Shown here piece by piece: positions 11,333-22,186 of a DNA stretch of 64,000 bases. Source of the DNA: Ascochyta rabiei. Its lineage: Eukaryota > Ascomycota > Dothideomycetes > Pleosporales > Didymellaceae. The notes beneath the pieces were generated by a model. The model saw only the letters and a list, made by a program, of their open reading frames with translations. It was not told where the DNA came from and ran no database searches. A program made the position numbers and the translations under genes. Where the stretch lies: positions 558,001-622,000 of the forward strand of contig NC_082416.1 of assembly GCF_004011695.2 (NCBI RefSeq). The letters run 5' to 3'. Each line of letters starts with the position of its first letter. The first letter of the stretch is position 1.

Positions 11333-11923
11333 TCACCCAATCAGTCTCGACCCCCCAAAATCCTCCATACTATCATCTCCCTTCTTCCCTCCCTTCTTCC
11401 CCTCTCCCTCCAACCTGACGTTCCTCCCTTTCGCTGCACCGGCGGCCCGCTCTGGCGACCTTGCGTCTGTGGCGGTGGTGGTGGTAGAACCGGAAGCAGA
11501 GGTAAGCGTCTCGCCTACAATGCGCTCGATTACTTTTGCTTTTGCGCCAGCGCGCTTGAATCGGTCGTCGAAGTCGGCGACACTGATTTCCGTGTTTGCG
11601 GTTGAGAAGGTTGGGGGGTCGGTTAGGTGGTACAAGAGTGTGATGTTGGAGAGGAGTCGTGTTGAGGTGGTGGCGAGGGGGGGTAGAGAGGAGGAAGGAG
11701 ATGTTGATGCTGTGGACGGTATGCGTGATCCCCAAACGCTGCCTCGACCGTGCAGCTCCCCCAGCGCGGCGAACTTCTCGAATCCTCTTTCCAGACCGAA
11801 GATGCGTCCTTCGATTCGGCCGGCTCGCGCGCCGTCTGCTACGCCTTGGTCGTGCGCTGTCGTGTAGAGTGTGTCCTCTAGCGTAAGGAGGTCGTCAAAG
11901 GGGTCGTCGTTGTTGGGCGCCAT
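11333..11923 (-). CDS. lto1: Lto1/ORAOV1-like protein (Yae1 N-terminal domain family)
   Basis: Single-exon gene of 196 aa from the ATG at 11923 (MAPNNDDPFDD); an in-frame ATG 10 codons upstream is less likely. Residues about 8-60 match the Yae1/Lto1 domain: DDLLTLEDTLY followed by spaced glycines, GVADGARAGRIEGRIFGLERGFEKF (the deca-GX3 pattern). In yeast, Lto1 and Yae1 form an adaptor that delivers the ABC protein Rli1 to the cytosolic iron-sulfur assembly targeting complex. The C-terminal part is Ser/Thr- and Gly/Lys-rich and poorly conserved. It is divergent from the methionyl-tRNA synthetase gene, and both serve translation, but no co-regulation is shown. Confidence 0.85.
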   Translation of the reverse strand: MAPNNDDPFDDLLTLEDTLYTTAHDQGVADGARAGRIEGRIFGLERGFEKFAALGELHGRGSVWGSRIPSTASTSPSSSLPPLATTSTRLLSNITLLYHLTDPPTFSTANTEISVADFDDRFKRAGAKAKVIERIVGETLTSASGSTTTTATDARSPERAAGAAKGRNVRLEGEGKKGGKKGDDSMEDFGGSRLIG

Positions 11924-12621
11924 AATGTGAGAAAGCTGTAGGCTATGAAACAAGCACGTCGAATTTGGCTTCTTGTAATGGCGCGTACACTTTATAGTTT
12001 CCTTCTCTTTCTCTCAAGTGCAACGCTGTATGCAGGTCGCTGTTGTCAAAGCTTGAGAAACGAGTAGCACAAGGGTATTATCGACAACCTTTTTAATTGC
12101 CGTTTACTTTCAACTTTCAATTCAAGTGTCGCTCCACTTTGTAGAGACTTTTGGTGTTTTAGAGATCTAGGTTTGTCAGGTCGAATTTTCTTTGGGTGAA
12201 AGTTCGGGTCACTTCAAGCTGACGAATCAAGATCACTTTAAACCAAGTCCAATCGGAATCCGGCCTCACAATACTCTTCTTGCTCGCTGTAGACCAAGTC
12301 CACGGTCGATTGAAGTTGCGGGAATGGATTTGGACGGATATTGATTGACGTGATGTGGCGCAGGTGGCCGGTGCGCCAATCGGCGGGGTCTGGAGGGGCA
12401 AGTGCGGTCTCGTGCGAATGCTTGGAGCTATTCTTGAGTCACTTCGAAACCACACAACAGAGTACCCTGTGTGGGTTTATTGAGCTGTAGACTCGGACTA
12501 TAGCGTCGATCTTTGCTAGAAACATATTTCCTGACATCTGACAGGTAGGGATAGACGACTCCTCAACTCAGCGTCTATGATATGCAAGAATTTAGCTAAT
12601 ACAGATCTCAGAAGCTATCAT
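11924..12621. promoter_or_regulatory. divergent intergenic region, lto1 / methionyl-tRNA synthetase
   Basis: This 698-bp region lies between head-to-head genes and is AT-rich around 12060-12250. An in-frame upstream ATG at 12577 would add 15 residues to the synthetase but has a less likely context. No named regulatory site is claimed. Confidence 0.5.
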
Positions 12622-14636
12622 ATGAGCGAAACAAAGAAGATCGTCCTCCCCGTCGAGGGCGAGCGCAACGTACTCATTACGAGTGCGCTGCCCTACGTCA
12701 ACAATGTCCCCCATTTGGGCAACATTATTGGCAGTGTCCTGTCCGCCGATGTGTTTGCTCGTTTCTCTCGCGCGCGAGGCTACAACACGCTCTATGTCTG
12801 CGGAACCGACGAGTACGGCACAGCAACCGAGACGAAAGCGATCGAAGAAAAGTGCACACCACAAGAGCTTTGCGACAAGTACTACGCGCTCCACTCGGAT
12901 GTGTACAAGTGGTTCAACATCAGCTTCGACCACTTTGGCCGCACACCAACCCAGCAGCAGACGGACATTGCGCAAGACATCTTCACGAAACTGCACAAGA
13001 ACGGGTATCTCGAGGAGAAGACCACAACGCAACCGTACTGCGAGACGCACAAGAGCTTTCTTGCGGACCGATTCGTCGAGGGTACCTGTCCGCTGTGCAA
13101 CTACGACGATGCTCGAGGTGACCAGTGCGACAAGTGCGGTCATCTGCTCGAACCCCTTGAGCTGAAGAACCCCCGCTGCAAGCTCGATGGAGCAACGCCA
13201 GTTCCGCGCCAAACGAAGCACGTATATCTTTGCCTGGACAAGCTGCAGCCGCTGGAAGAGGAGTGGTTCAAAAAGTCGAGCACAGAGGGCAACTGGAGTT
13301 CCAACGGTGTTCATATCACATCGTCATGGCTGAAGGAGGGTCTGCGCGCACGAGGTATCACCCGTGACTTGAAGTGGGGAACTGCTGTGCCTCTCGAGGT
13401 AGGATACTTGGAGCAACGAGAGATTTCGTATGCTAACAGATGCACAGGGTTACGAGGACAAGGTCATGTACGTATGGTTCGACGCCTGCATCGGTTACGT
13501 CTCGATCACAGCGACATACACAGACGAGTGGGAGAAGTGGTGGAAGAACCCCGAGAATGTCAAGCTGTACCAATTCATGGGCAAGGACAACGTTCCTTTC
13601 CACACCGTCGTTTTCCCCTGCTCGCAAATCGGCACCAAAGACAACTGGACCATGCTCAACACCATCTCCACAACCGAGTACCTGAACTACGAGAAGGGCA
13701 AGTTCTCCAAGTCGAGAAATATCGGTGTTTTCGGCAACAACGCAAAGGACACTGGTATTCCGTCCGACGTCTGGCGTTACTACCTTCTCTCGCATCGACC
13801 GGAGACCGGAGATTCAGAGTTCGAGTGGGACAGCTTCATCGCAGGAAACAACAACGAGCTCTTGAAAAACCTGGGTAACTTCGTCAACCGTGTCATCAAG
13901 TTTGTCAACTCCAAGGTCTACGATTCGGTCGTACCCGATTACACAAAGTTCGAGGACGATTACTTTATCGAGCACAAGAAGAAGGTCAACGAGCTGCTGA
14001 AGAAGTACATTGAGGAGCTCGAGGACGTCAAGATTCGTGCAGCATTGAGCACAGCGTTGCACCTGTCCAGTCTGGGTAACCAGCTGCTGCAAGACAACAG
14101 ACTCGACAACAACCTCGCCACGACCGAGCCTGAGCGATGTGCTGCGGTTGTTGGATTGGCTCTGAGCCACATTCATCTTCTGGCTAGCTTGATTGAGCCG
14201 TACATGTAAGTTCATCCTCGCATTGATTGCGTACAGGGCCGGTACTAATGTGTGCTACAGGCCCGACACAACGAAGAACATCCTCAACCAGCTCAATGCC
14301 GAGTTTTTCATCATCCCCGACAACTGGGAAGCCAAGTCGCTGCCCATCAACCACAAGATCGGCAAGGCCGCCTACTTGTTCTCCCAGATCAAGCCTGAGA
14401 AGGAGCAGGAGTGGCGCGAGCAGTTTGGTGGCGAAGAGGCACGCAAAGCGAAGGAGGAGAAGGCCAAGAAGGCTGCCGCAAAGAAGGCCGAGAAGGAGAG
14501 GAAGAAGGCAAAGAAGGCCGCTGGCAAGGCCGAAGGTGTCGAGGCTGCAGAGAAGGGTAAGGACGGACCGGCAGATCAAAAGGCCGAGGACGCCATTTCG
14601 AGTGGTGTTGAGCAGGTCACTCTCCAGACGTCGTAG
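12622..14636 (+). CDS. mes1: Methionyl-tRNA synthetase, cytosolic
   Basis: Three exons (12622-13398, 13448-14205, 14261-14636) give 636 aa; introns are 49 and 55 nt. The class I catalytic core opens with [20 protein letters not shown] (residues 31-34) being the HIGH motif. KFSKS at about 344-348 is the KMSKS loop. A connective-peptide zinc knuckle (CPLC...CDKCG) lies near residues 155-180, and the anticodon-binding helical domain follows. It charges initiator and elongator tRNA-Met. The C-terminus is a Lys/Ala-rich helix ([19 protein letters not shown]) ending in an acidic tail; such tails bind tRNA non-specifically in other synthetases. It lacks the large N-terminal GST-like domain of the yeast enzyme, as in many filamentous fungi. 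Both introns restore conserved sequence. Confidence 0.95.
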
Positions 14637-15547
14637 TGGGATGTCTGGTTCAGATACTACTTGGGCGACGAAATGGTGCTGTGAGTTTCGGAGTCAGTAG
14701 GTGTTGAAAGTTTGGATGGTGAAAGGCCCAGGAGTTGCAAAGTGGCGGCAGTCCAGCGCGCAGCGACGACCGGATCTTATGCTTTGTGTTAGTCGAATTT
14801 CAACATAAGGCTTTCAAGCTCGTGGCGCCCACCCTGCGTTCGATGTACTGCGTTCTCGGCCTCCGGACCAAGCAGTCCGGATCCTTCACGCCAAGTCGTC
14901 TTGACTCGGATCCTGAACATTCTTGGTATTCTCCACCCTTCCCAAGACGATGGATCCGAGTTTTTTTATCAGATCATCTCGTGGCGATAGATCAACCCGG
15001 CGCGATAGAAGCAAACGACGTCTGAACCGTTTGGCTCCGGGTTACCGATTGGGTGGTCTCTATTGATGGCATGCCGAGACTCGAGATACCCTGCAACCGA
15101 GTCAAGTACTCGAGGTCAGGCTTCGAGGTTGCACGCCAGACACATGTACTGTGTGCAATGCCGATGTATATTCCGCACAAGCACGACATACAGGTCGCTC
15201 GAAACAGCCATCGATCTAATAGCACTCTTGTCCAGGGTCAGCGCACAGCGTTCACACCACAGTATGGCTTGGGAACGGTGCCTCGTACCACCGCAACCCT
15301 GACCTGATCAGATGCCAAGTGAGTCTTACAGGACTATCACTCTACGGATACTCCCCAAGCGAGGCTAGACAGCTTGGCATCGAATGAGTTCTCGAGACAT
15401 ATGCATCTGTCGTCCTATCTTATAAGAAGCGACAAGAATCCGTGATCTCTGCGTTGGACTCGTGTTTTGCCTCAAGACTCACGATCGATTTACAAAACGA
15501 CAATCGTGTCGTTCGACCTCGATATAGCCACTTCAAATGTGACAGGA
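14637..15547. other. intergenic, nothing recognised
   Basis: This 911-bp region lies between mes1 and the siderophore-transporter pseudogene. Short open frames at 15053-15307 do not look coding. No repeat or RNA feature was seen. Confidence 0.5.
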
Positions 15548-17095
15548 ATGGAGCGGGCTGCTAGCCTTACGTTGTCTTCGAGAAACCTTGAAAGTCACGA
15601 TGTCTCCGATGATGTGAAGACAGTAGCTATTACTGAGACTGGAGAGAGGGCCGACTCACATCTCCAAAAGCCGGATGATGTTGGAAGTATCGTTTCAGAA
15701 CAGCCTGCAGGCCTCAGGCAGATGGAGGCTATCACCATGATTTGGTAAAAAAAATGGCTCATCACCGCAAATTGCTTGTAAGTGCAAACAAATCTGCAAC
15801 GGCCAGTACAAACGCTGTGCTGTGTTACCGTCTGCTACGTTGAAGCTATAATCATATTTAGAATGTGGCTCATATCCTTTACGAATTCCCTACAGCAACA
15901 AAGCAACTAGTCCTGGACACCCTATTCACTAGCGAGTTCCTTCTTCATGGTCTGACTGGTATCGTTGGCATCGTCGCGAATCTGATTGGAGGTGTCTCAA
16001 AGCTACCGCTCGTCAAATTCATCGACCTTGTTGGTCGTCCACATGGGTTCTTCATCTGCCTCGTCTACGTTCTCCTATCCCTCATCATGATGGGCGTGTG
16101 TCGGAACGTGCAAACCTACGCCGCCGCGCAAGTCTTCTACTGGACTGGTATGGACGACATGGATTAAGTCCTTGATGTCTTCATTGCCGATACTTCCAAG
16201 CTTGGGAACCGTGCTATCTGGCTGGCTTTCACGTCGACACCATACATTGTCATTACTTTTACCGGACCTGAGCTTGGTCAGCGCTTCCTCGACAATTCGA
16301 AATGGCGCTGGGGCTATGGCGCTTTCACAATCATTACGCCCTTTATGTGTATTCCTTTCTGGTTCATCTTCTTTCTGATGAGCAGGTGTGCTACGCAGCA
16401 GGGTGTTGTTGTCAAAGAGAAGAGCGGGCTGACTATATTGCAGTCTGTCAAGCGTTGCTGCATTGAGTTTGACGGTGAAATATGCTCGCAGAGACAACAT
16501 GCTCCAACGCTAACTCGTCGTAGTTATTGGAATACTTCTGATCTGCGGCGGCTTCTCCATCTTTCTCCTACCTTTCAGCCTTGCAGCCTACCAAGGCGAA
16601 GGCTGGCGAGCACCCATGATCATTTGCATGGTCGTCTTCGGTATGCTTCTGCTAGTGCTCTTCGGGGTATGGGAGCGTTTCTGGGCGCCGAAGACATTCT
16701 TCCCTTTTCATCTCCTCACCGACCGTTCCGTCGTTGCAGCCTGCTTCCTCGGCGCCAACTCATGGATCGCGTTCTAGTATGTTTTTTTTGAACATCTTTG
16801 CAACTAATGGATATATCGCTAATGCCTTCCCAGCTCTTACAAAATGTACTACTCGTCCTATCTGCCGCAGGAGCTAAAAGCTCAGAGACCGGCCATCTAT
16901 GCGAGTCGTGTGACCCAGCTTAGTTACCCGTGGGATAGCCCAGAGCGACAGGCGGTTGTGAGGGCGTACAGGGATGCGCAAAGACTGATGGTCATTGTTA
17001 GGACTTGTGCGCTTGTACCCTACATCCTGTGGGTTGCTATATTGAAGGAATATGAGCTGAGCGAGAGGGGCGCGAGGAAGGGGCTGCTCATATAA
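15548..17095 (+). pseudogene. Siderophore iron transporter (MFS, MirB/Str type), decayed
   Basis: The translated pieces follow one MFS siderophore-iron transporter in order: N-terminal QMEAIT, WLISFTNSLQQQSN, HGLTGIVGIVANLIGG, QVFYWTGM, VLDVFIADTS, YGAFTIITPFMCIPFWF, GGFSIFLLPFSLAAYQGE and QLSYPWDSPERQAVV. The reading is broken repeatedly: TAA at 15746-15748, TAG at 15908-15910, a frame change near 15941-15946, and TAA at 16165-16167. The ancestral introns are still visible (15779-15861; 16475-16523; one ending just before CTCTTACAAAATG near 16834). After YYSSYL the sequence jumps to the C-terminal PQELKAQRPAIY region, so well over 100 codons of the second transmembrane half are gone. Intact relatives import ferric siderophores across the plasma membrane. 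This copy cannot make a working transporter. Confidence 0.88.
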
Positions 17096-17179
17096 GACAA
17101 TGTTTAACTTATAGCTGCACCCAGCATTAAGAAGCTCACGATTCCAACGAATCCTCCTCAAATTTATGATTGCTCCTAA

Positions 17180-18536
17180 TCACCACCCCTCCAACTCCTC
17201 TCCCACTGTCCTCAAGCTCGGGGGCATAACAGGCATACCCCTCTTCAACGCGCCAACCATCGGATCCCTCTCAAGCAAACTCTGCACATCTGCGTCTGTC
17301 TCCACATTACTCCTCACCCGCCTGTACGCCATGCGACTCGGCTTGTCCACGACGTCGAAGAAACTCTGTCTTCGTGCCTCCGACCAGGAAGCCAGTAATC
17401 GCTCCGAATTCCCGGCTTTCCCAGAGAGAATGTGTTCCAAGACCGGCGCGAGGGCGTCCGCGTCTGCGATGCCAGATGCAAGACCAAGGCCAGCATAGGG
17501 GTTTGTCACTGCACCAGCATGTAAGTACAGCGTCTCACAAGTTTGTTGTCTGTGGAGAGAGGGATATGGATAGGAGTGAAGAAGACGTACAATGTGCAGC
17601 GTCACCAACCAGCAGAACCTTCCCCTGAGCCAACGTCGCCGCACAGCGCTGCTGCGCTCGATACGGCGCGACTTTCACAACCTCAAAGACATCACGACCC
17701 TCCTCATCCTTCCCAGCGTTCGGAAGCATGACCCGCAGCTTGTCGCGCACGCCGGCGTTGATCTCGTCTTCGCTCAGGCCACCCGCCACGCCGTAAGAAA
17801 CGCGCCATAAGCAGTCGTTGTCAATGCGCCCAATGAGTCCGTAGCTAGTGGGATCGATGATGAAATTCGCGTCGAAGAACCCATGCGATTTGAATGGGAA
17901 CCGCAAGTCTGTGGCCACGAGTTGCGCGTCCAGCGTCTCGCCTTCCAGAGCGACGCCCATGTGTTTCCTTACCAGCGAGTGCGCGCCGTCAGCGCCAATG
18001 AGGTATGCAGCGTCCATGTGCTCGGTCTGACCGCTTGGAGAGGAGAGCTGGACTGATACAGACGAAGAGGCGGAGGAGGGTTGATCGAAAGAGGCCACGC
18101 TCCAACCCAATCTTACTTCCGTCTTTGAACCCATTTTCGCTAGCCGTCCCATGAGCACCTTCTGGAACTTGCCCTGCGGGAGGAGTAGCTGGCCTTTTCC
18201 TTTCATACCCTCGCCTGCATTGTCGAAGGTCTTGCTTGCGATCACCCGGCTCCCGTTCTGAACGCTCGTGCGGAAGCACAGTCCCGAGCTGAGACTACCT
18301 GCTTGGATGAGCTCGGGCAGGAGGCCTGGAACCTGGGAGAGTATGGGATATGTTGGTGGTTGATGGGCCATTGCGCGGGTTGATGTAGGATCGGGGTGTT
18401 GTGGTTCGATTACGAGGATGCGATTTGGAATGCTAGTATGCGCGAGGAGGAGCGCAAGGAAGAGGCCGACGCAGCCACCGCCAGATATTACGATAGGGAG
18501 ATTTTCATCGTTCGGTGCATCCTTCGCGACCGCCAT
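17180..18536 (-). CDS. FAD-dependent aromatic-ring monooxygenase (PHBH/UbiH-type fold)
   Basis: Two exons, 18536-17591 and 17508-17180, with an 82-nt GTACGT...CAG intron, give 424 aa. The N-terminus has the FAD Rossmann motif ISGGGCVGLFLALLLA (residues about 17-32). YLIGADGAHSLVRKHMG is the DG motif that contacts FAD and NAD(P)H. GDAAH, directly before the intron, is the third FAD motif, continued after splicing as LTNPYAGLGLASG. This is the single-component flavoprotein hydroxylase family, using NAD(P)H and O2; the substrate cannot be told from sequence. It is convergent with the dead siderophore transporter, 84 bp away. No other catabolic or biosynthetic genes flank it, so cluster membership is not supported. 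The protein is complete. Confidence 0.87.
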
Positions 18537-20787
18537 GGTGCTGCGTTGGCGTTGATGATTGTGATGATGATGATGATTGACAGAGAGTTAAGATTCGATA
18601 TTCAAGCGCGACGTAGTGATCTGTATTGTCGAGCATGATGCTCGGTCTTTATAGCTTGTTTGTTTTGCGACCGATATCGAGTTCCTGGTTCCTTACGGCG
18701 GTTGTCGTGCTGTCATACTGCAGAAGCCGGAGCCGGATGTGGGGAACCGAGTTAGCTTTGCCGTAGTCGTTCAGCCTCAACCGCAGAACCACCATAATAC
18801 TACCAAGTTCAGAGAAAGACAGTAAATACTTGAATGAGTATAAAAAACACTTTTATTGCCCTGTAGGGTCTCCAGTGGTATCAAACTCCTCTGTGCATGT
18901 TAGTGAAGCACAACTAAAGGAAACAAACGTCAGTCTACCAAGACATCTAGGGAGATCAAATGGTCCCACACGTTACTTCCCACGTCTCGAAATTGAGTGT
19001 AAGGATGGCCAGATATGAGCCTCAGCCTGGCCAGGAAGGCCGCCGGTCGTCTACGCGCAAAGGGCCTAGCTGGCGAAGATGGTTTGCATCGTCATGTTCG
19101 TTGGGGTGGGACTGTCCAAAGTCAGTACAAGAGATATACAGCTCTGACACGGCAGTATGAATAAAGATGTTTTTTGTAGTGTGGAGGGCTTCAGAGTCAT
19201 CCTTCAACCCAGAAGCTCGCATGATATGCATCCAGGAAAGCCTCACATCTCTCAGATGTGACACTTGACCTTTCAGAGAACACAGTAAGAGAGACGACTT
19301 ACTGGCCAGCAGCACTTCGCCTCACCATCAGTGCACTAGGCACACCTTCTGTAGGCGCCCTCGGCAAGAGAGCAACAGCAGTGGAGGCAGGACGGGGGCG
19401 CAGGGGCATGGGCAGAGGAATGGGCGGAGGAGTGGGCGAGGATGGGGGCGAGGAGACGTAGCAGGAGAAGGCGCGAAGAAGAGAGAGCATTGTGGTTGTG
19501 GGCGTGGGTGTTGTGGGGTGATGGGTTTTGGAAACCAGGTGAGTGCGAGTTGGCAGCAAAACGACAACACGCGAGCTTACCGCCAGGACCTAGCAAAGAC
19601 AGATGTAGTTATGCAAACATGCAATGACTACCCTCGTTCGCTACAAGAAGAAACCGCATGCAAGGGCCGAAGGGCCGCATTACCCTATTGTCCGGGGGCC
19701 TTTTGGTTGATAAAGAATGCTCGCTCAAGACGGTTTCTACGATCATAGTTGATATTTTCCCTACTTCACACATCATTTGTAGGCACGGCAGTGCAAGTAC
19801 GTAAAGAGTGTGAGGGGAGGACGTGGTAAGGCCATGACCTTCCAGCATAGCGATCATGATTGCGAACCTGAGCTTGCAAGAGACTGCTGCAAGAATACAG
19901 CATATGGGCTGCCATAACTTTAGTAAGTCTGCGAGAAGGTGTGGTGAAGACGTGTTTAAGGTGGTCACTTATCATCGTACCCCTGTTGTGTTCTCGCGGT
20001 GGGTAAGATCGAGCTTATAATATGCCAACGTCCACCCGGGTCTGTGATATCTGCATACCCTCCTCAGATACATATCCCAACAGAGCGAGTGGAACTGACA
20101 AGATGGTAATGTTGATTCGAAGGGAAAGACGAGGATTTTTAGAGCGGATGGAAATATGGAAAGTGAACACGACATCAGCGGTCAACGTCGTATCCGGTGT
20201 GCGAAGGAGTTGTTAGAAGTCGACTTAAAATTCCCCTAGCCTTTGGATGCTGAGTACAGAGACGAGAAAAAGGTGGTGGATTGCAAATGTTGTTGGCCTT
20301 ACTGCTGTGCTGCGTCTCATGAGGGTGATATGTAGAGGGTCTCATGAGGGTGATATGTAGAGGCGTTGATCGTCATTGATTCCACGATGGTCGCCTAGAG
20401 TTAATATCCAGGACTTTGACAGTGAATGTAAGGTTTGTCGAGCTAATGAGTATCGTGAATGACCGTTAACATAGTCTCCATTCTGTGTGAGTTTGTAGCA
20501 AGCAAGCGTTGAGCCTCTGGCGAATGAACGAAGGCTGATCATGCCTTTGACACGTGCTAGTCGTTATCGATGTTTGGAGTTAGTAACACCTACCACTATC
20601 CTGCTCTACAGGTTCGGAGACGCGTCGAAGCGTTCTTGTACGAAGAGTGCTATGGTGAGGCGTGGAGTTTTGACGTTGATGCGTGGGGGCTGTCTGCCGT
20701 GGGACACCGCCCGGCAATTTGGCGCGTCAGAAAGCTCACAGCATCTGGAGCTCCCCAACTTCAACATCAACCCTAGCAACGACTGCA
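18537..20787. other. long intergenic region with weak coding traces
   Basis: This 2.25-kb region has no recognised gene. On the minus strand an ATG at 19490 opens a 62-codon frame with a mitochondrial-presequence look (MLSLLRAFSCYV...MVRRSAAG) ending at a GTAAGT donor near 19302. No acceptor at normal distance gives a convincing continuation. A 25-bp tandem duplication is listed separately. The right end should hold the lipoate-ligase promoter. Confidence 0.45.
20314..20363. repeat. 25-bp tandem duplication
   Basis: A 25-bp unit beginning GTCTCATGAGGGTGATATG occurs twice back to back without mismatch over at least 24 bases. It is intergenic and looks like a recent local duplication. Confidence 0.85.
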
Positions 20788-22130
20788 ATGGCACCATCGA
20801 GAGGTCTGCAGCTGCTGTCTGGCCCCAAGAGCTTCCATAAATATCGGAGTACTTCACACTGCGCTCTCCAAACCGCAGCCGCAATAACGTTGCGATGGCC
20901 GGTCAACGCGCGTCGAACGTATTCGTCATTCACAGAGAACCTTTCGAATCCCGCGAACAAGCTGCAAAGCTATGTCTCTCGCAGTAGCGACCCGTATTTG
21001 AACCTCAGCATCGAAGACCACATCCTGCGCAAGTCTCCGCCAGATAGCACGATCCTCTTTCTTTATGTGAATCGACCGTGTGTCGTGATTGGGCGCAACC
21101 AGAACCCATGGACCGAGGTCAATCTGAGCATACTCAACGCTGCGACAGGCACGGAACATCTGGAAGAGACAGAGCCACCTGGAATAGGCGCTGTGGACAT
21201 TGTGCGTCGCCGATCAGGCGGAGGTACTGTCTTCCATGACGAAGGCAACCTCAATTGGAGTATAACATGCCCGCGCAACGAGTTCACCAGGGACAAACAT
21301 GCTGAGATGGTCGTCCGCGCATTGCGTAAACTGGGCATTGATCGAGCCAGGGTCAATGAGCGACACGACATTGTGCTCGACCAGGGACACGAAAAGCGTC
21401 CGTCTGACCCTGAAGACACACATCGAACCCCGTATACAATCGAGGGAGGCATCCCAAAGCCACTGAAAGTTTCTGGTTCGGCATACAAGCTCACGCGACA
21501 GAGAGCGCTGCATCATGCGACGACTCTCCTAGAGTCGCCGAATTTGCACATCATCTCGCAGTATTTGCGCTCCCCAGCAAAGCGCAACATCGAAGCCAAA
21601 GGCGTCGAGAGCGTTAGCTCACCAGTCTCGAACATTGGTCTGGACCTGAGAGCGTACCAGCAGCGCCTCCAAGAGGTCTTCGCGGCCATGTACGCGAATA
21701 TTGGCAAGATCAACATCGTCGAAACCGTCGGTGATGAATACCTTAACATCCCTGACATCAAAAAAGGATACGATGAACTTCGAGTGGGTGTTCCTGAATC
21801 TGTTGCCTAGACCGGTGCTGACAGCTCCAGACGCAAGACTGGATGTGGGCACAGACGCCGCAGTTCGATGCAAAGCTTGACTTTGTTGACGGGCCTGGTG
21901 TTACCATGAACGTACATCATGGCGTCATCAAGACCTTCGATGTTGAAGCCGAAGCTATGGATGAAACACATGAGGACATTCGTTCGGTCCTTGTTGGCAA
22001 GAAGCTGCAAGACGTAACTGACTGGACGATGTTGCTCCAATCAAGCGTCGAGCCCTTCAATGATCGATGTGCTGCCGTCGCAAAGCGGCTTGAAGAGCTA
22101 CTACCGATTCCCAAGTTTCCTAGATCTTGA
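20788..22130 (+). CDS. aim22: Mitochondrial lipoate-protein ligase A family (Aim22-like)
   Basis: Two exons, 20788-21783 and 21825-22130, with a 41-nt GTGGGT...CAG intron, give 433 aa. The ATG at 20788 starts a basic, Ser/Arg-rich leader suited to mitochondrial import. The lipoate ligase core follows: SSDPYLNLSIEDHIL, RPCVVIGRNQNPWTEVN, the signature RRRSGGGTVFHDEGNLNWS (about residues 135-155), and KVSGSAYKLTRQRALHHATTL with the catalytic lysine context. The second exon adds the accessory end (DWMWAQTPQFDAKLDF). Bacterial LplA activates lipoate with ATP; the fungal Lip3/Aim22 group transfers lipoyl or octanoyl groups to E2 and H proteins of pyruvate, 2-oxoglutarate and glycine dehydrogenases. 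The loop about TPYTIEGGIPKPL lies before the catalytic block. The model is complete. Confidence 0.9.
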
Positions 22131-22186
22131 GCACGAAGACTTCGGCCAAGCGGACGATGAACATGTCCAATAGACCGTGGGACATC

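Noticed and set aside
12592..13314. 240-codon minus-strand open frame over methionyl-tRNA synthetase
   Set aside because: Antisense shadow of conserved coding sequence with biased codon use.
19299..19490. Possible small mitochondrial protein on the minus strand with a GTAAGT donor
   Set aside because: The nearest acceptor that keeps a coding-like frame leaves a 33-nt intron, below the size seen elsewhere in this window.
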